From an uncultured Aliiroseovarius sp. (GTDB lineage Bacteria; Pseudomonadota; Alphaproteobacteria; Rhodobacterales; Rhodobacteraceae), in NCBI GenBank assembly GCA_938023895.1, contig CALJDH010000159.1, positions 1-7,958 on the forward strand: DNA of 7,958 nt, in the 5' to 3' direction. This document shows positions 5,326 through 7,958 of the stretch, piece by piece. A program made the position numbers and the translations under genes. Positions within the stretch are counted from its first letter, which is position 1, and the number at the start of each line of letters is the position of its first letter. Below the pieces are notes generated by a model. That model had not been told where the DNA came from and did not search any database. It was given only the letters and a program-made list of their open reading frames with translations.

Positions 5326-7224
5326 ATGCGCGACGCACAGACCAAGACCATGACCCGACCCGACACCCGCGCCCTGACACTTGGGTTCGGACTGGCCGCG
5401 GGGGCCTTGCTGGCGCTGGCACCTTTGGCCGCCAAGGCCGAGACCACGATCAGCCACGGTTACTCCAATTTTGGCGAGCTGAAATACGGTCCGGATTTCA
5501 AACATCTGGACTACGTGAACCCCAACGCCCCGAAGGGTGGCGAGATTTCGATCTGGGCGCAGGGCACGTTTGACAGCTTCAACCAGTTCACCCGCAAGGG
5601 TACAACAGCCTCGATGGCGACAATCGGGTATGAAAGCATCCTGACCTCGACCGCCGACGACCCCTATGGGTCCTACTGCTTCCTGTGCACCACGATGGAG
5701 TATCCGGACGATCTGTCTTGGGTCATCTTCAACCTGCGCGACGATGTGACCTTCTGGGACGGCACCAAGATGACGGCCGAGGACATCGCCTTCAGCCACA
5801 ACCTGTTTGTCGAGCAAGGCATCGCCGAATATCGCGCGATCATCACCGAGATCGTTGCAGGCGTCGAAGTCACCGGCCCGCTGCAGGTCAAGTACACCTT
5901 CACCGAGGATGCCCCGAAACGCGACCGGATCAGCTTTGCAGGCAGCAGTATGGCCCTGTCGAAAGCGTGGTTCGAAGAAACCGGCGCACGCGTGGACGAC
6001 CGCTCGGACGCGCCATTCATGGCCACCGGCGCCTATAAGCTGGGCAGCTTCGACTATGGCCGCCACGTGACCTATGTGCGCGACCCAAACTATTGGGGCG
6101 CAGATCACCCGCTGTCGGTCGGGCAGAATAACTTTGACGAGATCACGGCGATCTATTTCGCAGACGGCACCGCCGCGATGGAGGGCTTCAAGGCGGGCAC
6201 CTACACGTTCCGCACCGAAAACTCGTCGCAAATCTGGGCCGAGGATTATGACTTCCCGAACCTGCGCAACGGCTATGCAATCAAAGCCAAGTTCCCCGAT
6301 GGATCGGTCGGAACCGCGCAAAGCTTCATCTTCAATCTGGACAAAGGTGTCTGGCAGGATCCCAACGTGCGTGACGCGTTCGGGCTGATGTTCAATTTCG
6401 AATGGTCGAACGAGGCGCTGTTCCGCGGGCTCTACAGCCGTGTCGACAGCTTCTGGCCGGGCATTGATCTGGGGGCCAAGGGTGCTCCCAGCGCGGGTGA
6501 GGTCGAGATCCTTCAGCCACTGGTAGATCAAGGCTTGCTGCCCGAAACCATCCTGACCGCCGATGCCGTCATGCCGCCGGTCCACGACGCCGACGAAAAC
6601 CGCCCCTCGCGCAAATTCTATCGACAGGCCAACAAACTGCTGGAAGACGCGGGGTGGGAGATCGGATCGAGCGGCTTCCTTGAAAAAGACGGTCAGCGCA
6701 TGTCCGCAACCTTCGTCACCTACAGCCCCGCCTTTGACCGCGTGATCAATCCCATCGTCGAGAACCTGAAACAGCTGGGCGTGGATGCAAAGCTCGACCG
6801 TGTGGACATCCCGCAATATATCGAGCGCACCCGCTCGGGCGATTTCGACCTTGTGACCCATTCGATTGGCATGGGGTTTGAGCCGGGCACAGGGCTGGAG
6901 CAGTGGTTCCATTCAAAAACCGCCGATGATAGCTCGCGCAACCTGATGCGCCTGCGCGATCCTGCGGTGGACGCGCTTCTGCCCATCGTGGCGCAGTCGG
7001 AAACGCTGGATCAGCTGCGCACCTCGACCAACGCACTGGACCGCGTGCTGCGCCATATCGGCTTCACCATTCCGCAATGGTACAAGAACAAGCACACAGT
7101 GGCGTTCTATGACATCTTCGGCTACCCGGAAAATCTGCCGCCGCTGGCTCTGGGCGAACTGTCCTTCTGGTGGTACGACGCGGACAAAGCCGCCAAATTG
7201 GAAGCGGCGGGCGTGTTGAAATAA
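5326..7224 (+). CDS. yejA: Periplasmic solute-binding protein of a YejABEF-type oligopeptide ABC importer (SBP family 5)
   Basis: Captures peptide-like substrates in the periplasm and hands them to the YejBE permease. The E. coli system imports microcin C and oligopeptides, and in other bacteria it is tied to resistance to antimicrobial peptides. The 632-aa precursor has a Sec signal peptide: an unusually long 15-residue n-region, a hydrophobic core (about 16-34), and an AKA motif with cleavage predicted after A38. The mature part opens with ISHGYSNFGELKYGPDFKHLDY in the YejA style and continues as a family 5 binding protein (YPDDLSWVIFNLRDDVTFWDG, AEDIAFSHN, TGAYKLGSFDYGRHVTYVRDPNYWG). The C-terminal SFWWYD ending is also typical of the group. 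Two cysteines, C118 and C121, form a CxxC pair where relatives I recall have small residues. The start is fixed by GGAGG 7 bp upstream. yejB follows after 38 bp. The actual substrate here is unknown; relatives in marine bacteria probably take up general peptides. Confidence 0.93.
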   Translation: MRDAQTKTMTRPDTRALTLGFGLAAGALLALAPLAAKAETTISHGYSNFGELKYGPDFKHLDYVNPNAPKGGEISIWAQGTFDSFNQFTRKGTTASMATIGYESILTSTADDPYGSYCFLCTTMEYPDDLSWVIFNLRDDVTFWDGTKMTAEDIAFSHNLFVEQGIAEYRAIITEIVAGVEVTGPLQVKYTFTEDAPKRDRISFAGSSMALSKAWFEETGARVDDRSDAPFMATGAYKLGSFDYGRHVTYVRDPNYWGADHPLSVGQNNFDEITAIYFADGTAAMEGFKAGTYTFRTENSSQIWAEDYDFPNLRNGYAIKAKFPDGSVGTAQSFIFNLDKGVWQDPNVRDAFGLMFNFEWSNEALFRGLYSRVDSFWPGIDLGAKGAPSAGEVEILQPLVDQGLLPETILTADAVMPPVHDADENRPSRKFYRQANKLLEDAGWEIGSSGFLEKDGQRMSATFVTYSPAFDRVINPIVENLKQLGVDAKLDRVDIPQYIERTRSGDFDLVTHSIGMGFEPGTGLEQWFHSKTADDSSRNLMRLRDPAVDALLPIVAQSETLDQLRTSTNALDRVLRHIGFTIPQWYKNKHTVAFYDIFGYPENLPPLALGELSFWWYDADKAAKLEAAGVLK

Positions 7225-7262
7225 CCCACCTCGCATAACGAGCACAAAACCAAGGACCGCAT

Positions 7263-7958
7263 ATGGGCGCCTATATCCTGCGAAGACTGCTTTTGATCAT
7301 CCCGACGCTGTTCGGGATCATGGTGATCAATTTCACGCTGACGCAATTCGTGCCCGGAGGACCGATCGAACAGATCATCGCCCAGATGGAAGGCGGCGGA
7401 GATGTGTTCGAAACCATATCGGGCGGCGGGGACGCCGGGATCGAAGCTGCCAGCAGCGGTGACGAAGGCTATTTGGGCGCGCGTGGTCTGCCTGCCGAGT
7501 TCATTGCCGAGCTGGAGAAAGAATTCGGCTTCGACAAGCCCCCGCTTGAGCGCTTCTTCACGATGATCTGGAACTATATGCGGTTGGATTTCGGCGAGAG
7601 CTACTTCCGCTCTATTGGCGTCTTTGAACTGGTGGCCGAGAAGATGCCCGTGTCGATCACGCTGGGTCTTTGGTCGACGGTGATTGCCTATATGATCTCG
7701 ATCCCGCTGGGCATTCAGAAAGCGGTGCGCGATGGGTCAAAATTCGACACCTGGACCTCGGGCATGATCATCGTGGCCTATGCCATTCCGGGCTTTCTGT
7801 TCGCGATCCTTCTGCTGGTGCTGTTCGCAGGCGGGTCGTATCTGCAGTGGTTCCCGCTGCGTGGCCTGACATCCGACAACTGGGAAGAGCTGTCGCTGTG
7901 GGGCAAGGTCGTGGACTATTTCTGGCACATCACCTTGCCGGTTCTGGCCTCAACCATC
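7263..7958 (+). CDS. yejB: YejB-type permease subunit of the oligopeptide/microcin C ABC importer, cut by the window end
   Basis: Inner-membrane channel subunit that pairs with YejE and receives substrate from YejA. The 232 codons present stay open to the last base, so the C-terminus is missing. The opening MGAYILRRLLLIIPTLFGIMVINF is almost the same as E. coli YejB as I recall it. The first membrane helix (about 9-29) is followed by the family's long periplasmic loop, here Gly/Glu/Asp-rich (43-70), and GARGLPAEFIAELEKEFGFDKP. A second helix spans about 130-152 (PVSITLGLWSTVIAYMISIPLG) and a third about 167-191. The sequence ends in WHITLPVLAST before the fourth helix; the EAA loop that contacts the ATPase would lie beyond the edge. 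AAGGA (7252-7256) stands 6 bp before the ATG. It is co-oriented with yejA and probably in the same transcript. Confidence 0.94.
   Translation, partial: MGAYILRRLLLIIPTLFGIMVINFTLTQFVPGGPIEQIIAQMEGGGDVFETISGGGDAGIEAASSGDEGYLGARGLPAEFIAELEKEFGFDKPPLERFFTMIWNYMRLDFGESYFRSIGVFELVAEKMPVSITLGLWSTVIAYMISIPLGIQKAVRDGSKFDTWTSGMIIVAYAIPGFLFAILLLVLFAGGSYLQWFPLRGLTSDNWEELSLWGKVVDYFWHITLPVLASTI

Noticed and set aside
5266..6912. A 548-codon open frame on the minus strand opposite yejA
   Set aside because: Antisense to a clearly recognised gene. It has no family motifs and a composition typical of mirrored high-G+C codons, with frequent His, Arg and Gly runs. Long antisense frames are common at this G+C content.
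7230..7242. Small hairpin CTCG-CATAA-CGAG between yejA and yejB
   Set aside because: A 4-bp stem without a T-run is too weak for a terminator, and the two genes are expected to be co-transcribed.
7737..7928. A 63-codon minus-strand frame within yejB
   Set aside because: Antisense to conserved membrane segments of the permease, with no supporting motif or start signal.

Overview
The window reads as ordinary, gene-dense chromosome of an alphaproteobacterium, most likely Rhodobacterales (Roseobacter group). The reasons are the high G+C content with strong third-position bias, a membrane-anchored cytochrome c whose N-terminus begins MFDTMT as I recall for Rhodobacter cytochrome cy, an alphaproteobacterial-type monofunctional prephenate dehydratase (ESYM in place of ESRP in the ACT domain), and a YejA/YejB peptide-uptake operon. 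The assignment rests on recalled family features, not on a database search.

Layout from left to right. At the left edge, on the minus strand, lies the small bacterial SRP RNA (about 16-114). Its likely promoter (118-146) sits directly against the stop codon of the gene upstream. That gene, also on the minus strand, is a CpdB/UshA-family nucleotidase (150-1979) with no visible export signal. A divergent intergenic region of about 180 bp separates it from nudC (NAD+ diphosphatase, plus strand, 2163-3125). A small SRPBCC-fold protein of unknown role (3165-3626) follows nudC in the same direction.

This pair converges on pheA (prephenate dehydratase, minus strand, 3646-4479) with only 19 bp between stop codons and no evident terminator. 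pheA is divergent from a membrane-bound cytochrome c of the cytochrome cy/CycM type (4599-5147). The best promoter guesses for these two genes share one -35 region, and a perfect 13-bp palindrome lies at the predicted start of the cytochrome transcript. A strong intrinsic terminator (5171-5200) ends the cytochrome gene.

The right side begins a yejABEF-type ABC importer operon: yejA (periplasmic solute-binding protein, 5326-7224) and yejB (inner-membrane permease), which runs off the window at 7958. The permease and ATPase partners yejE and yejF would be expected beyond the edge.

Functionally the window combines protein targeting (SRP RNA), nucleotide and NAD turnover (cpdB, nudC), phenylalanine synthesis (pheA), respiration (cytochrome cy) and oligopeptide uptake (yejAB). 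I see no mobile element, CRISPR array, tRNA, phage gene or defence gene, and no convincing sign of an undescribed system. The findings are small-scale: start-site ambiguities, promoter architecture, and unusual local protein features.
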